NCBI GenBank assembly: GCA_041905595.1
Contig: JAYRKT010000026.1
Span: forward strand, 1 to 64,000
Origin: Aliitabrizicola sp041905595
Lineage (GTDB): Bacteria > Pseudomonadota > Alphaproteobacteria > Rhodobacterales > Rhodobacteraceae
DNA: 64,000 nt
Direction of reading: 5' to 3'
The translations under genes and the position numbers were made by a program. The notes under the pieces are model-generated. The model saw nothing but the letters and a program-made list of their open reading frames with translations, had not been told where the DNA came from and did not search any database. This document shows, one piece after another, positions 63,203 through 64,000 of this stretch (position 1 is the stretch's first letter; the number at the start of each line of letters is the position of its first letter).

Positions 63203-63364
63203 ATCCATGCCGATCAGATGATCCCGACAAATCGGTCCGCCTGGAATCCCCCTGCGGCAGGCCAGAACGCCGAGTGAGGGTGACGTGGGCGGCAGCTTCA
63301 TTTCCGACGATTTCAGCGCGGCCCGGGCAGATGCGCCGGAACGCTCCGCCCCGGTCTGACGGCC

Positions 63365-64000
63365 GTGACGGTCACCTCGGGGTCCGAAACGGAAACGCCC
63401 CCGCAGCCAGGGGGCCATGCGCTTCCCGGCAGGCTGTTCCGACTGGCCTTCCGGGCCGCGCTGCATCTGCCGGGGCCGGTGCTTGACCGCATCGCCGGCC
63501 AAGGGCCCGACGCGGCGTCGCGGCCCGGCGCTGATCCACGCTCGCGGTTCCATGCCTGGATAGTTCGCCGCTATGGAGGGCCGCCGGCCGTGACCCTGGC
63601 CGAGGCGCGCGCCCCCCGGCTCCTGTCTCTGTCCCTGCTCGAAGGGCGGCCCCTGCCGATGCGGGAGACGCGCGAACTGATCCTGCCGGGACCGGGCGGG
63701 CCGCTGCGGGCCCGATTCTACCATCCGGCCAGTGCGCCCAGGCCTTCGCCCGCGCTGATTTTCCTGCATTTCGGCGGCTGCGTGCTGGGCGATCTGGAAA
63801 CCTGCCACACCGCCTGCACCATCCTTGCCCAGCATGGGGGCTTCCGGGTCTTGTCGGTCGAGTATCGGCTGGCCCCGGAGCACCGCCATCCGGCCGCGCT
63901 CGAGGATGCTGTCGCGGCGCTGCGCTGGTTGCGGAGTGAGGCGGCGACGCTCGGCATCGACCCGACCGCCATCGGCATCGGGGGAGATTCGGCTGGCGGC
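63365..64000 (+). CDS. alpha/beta hydrolase, HSL-type esterase (partial, runs off window)
   Basis: An open plus-strand frame from a stop at 63281 to the window edge; GTG 63365 is the likeliest start though its ribosome site is weak. The last 212 codons seen include LIFLHFGGCVLGDLETCH (oxyanion-hole HGGG-like motif), SVEYRLAPEHRHPAALEDAV and GIGGDSAGG with the nucleophilic Ser of GxSxG. These mark the hormone-sensitive-lipase family of carboxylesterases. The catalytic Asp and His lie beyond the edge. It is divergent from the GntR regulator with shared palindromes between, so it may be co-regulated with the amine operon. Confidence 0.85.
   Translation, partial: MTVTSGSETETPPQPGGHALPGRLFRLAFRAALHLPGPVLDRIAGQGPDAASRPGADPRSRFHAWIVRRYGGPPAVTLAEARAPRLLSLSLLEGRPLPMRETRELILPGPGGPLRARFYHPASAPRPSPALIFLHFGGCVLGDLETCHTACTILAQHGGFRVLSVEYRLAPEHRHPAALEDAVAALRWLRSEAATLGIDPTAIGIGGDSAGG

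Overview
This GC-rich 64 kb window looks like the chromosome (or a large replicon) of an alphaproteobacterium, most likely a Rhodobacteraceae/Paracoccaceae relative. That placement is inferred from base composition, dense gene strings coupled by ATGA overlaps, the set of ABC-transporter operons, and phage-derived islands of the type common in that group. No rRNA gene or other firm taxonomic marker is present. One tRNA gene, tRNA-Ser(GCU), is seen.

Layout. (1) 108-8892 is ordinary core metabolism: a GST / thiolase / cupin / bicupin / FadJ-type operon, a convergent string with a sulfotransferase, a D-2-hydroxyacid dehydrogenase, a CsaA-like tRNA-binding protein and proC, then a YbjN-domain gene. 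(2) 9271-16460 is tRNA-Ser followed by a phage-derived island A. It has a cluster of CAGGGAA repeats, a large serine recombinase with DUF2924 and DUF3489 partners, and divergently a ParB-methyltransferase fusion, DUF5681 and a terminase large subunit. It ends in a broken CoA-transferase gene. (3) 16596-25088 is a creatinine/creatine locus: GlxA-type regulator, PotABCD-type ABC transporter, LysR regulator, creatininase and creatinase. (4) 25600-30323 holds sdaA and a truncated gcvP, i.e. serine/glycine catabolism matching the products of creatine breakdown. They are flanked by an IS3 remnant and an IS6 element that appears to have deleted the 5' ends of gcvP and of an EamA transporter gene.

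(5) 30682-36172 is an eroded defence operon: a DUF2384/Xre antitoxin, RES toxin and UvrD-type helicase, all coupled by ATGA overlaps, followed by fused remnants of a methyltransferase and a type III Res subunit. (6) 36221-44009 is island B, with the same plan as island A: a recombinase/DUF2924 operon, a divergent ParB-methyltransferase, an HTH protein and a P27 terminase small subunit. A small resolvase with an upstream dyad and an SH3 lipoprotein follow. (7) 44340-52752 is an operon of an Lrp regulator, hydantoinase/oxoprolinase-like protein, DUF917 protein and dipeptide-type ABC transporter. (8) 52949-55457 is a scar zone: a helicase fragment cut at both ends, an HNH endonuclease and a second, truncated IS6 copy in the same orientation as the first. 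(9) 55466-64000 holds a Baeyer-Villiger-like flavin monooxygenase, a glutamine-synthetase-family enzyme, a second PotABCD-type transporter and a GntR regulator. Twin identical palindromes lie between the GntR gene and a divergent alpha/beta hydrolase gene that runs off the right edge.

Overall, three catabolic loci (creatinine, hydantoin-like amide, polyamine/amine) each pair a transporter with enzymes and a local regulator. They are interleaved with mobile and defence DNA much of which has decayed by deletion. The most unusual material is the pair of similarly organised recombinase/methyltransferase/terminase islands, the RES-Xre pair translationally coupled to a helicase, and the repeat cluster next to tRNA-Ser.
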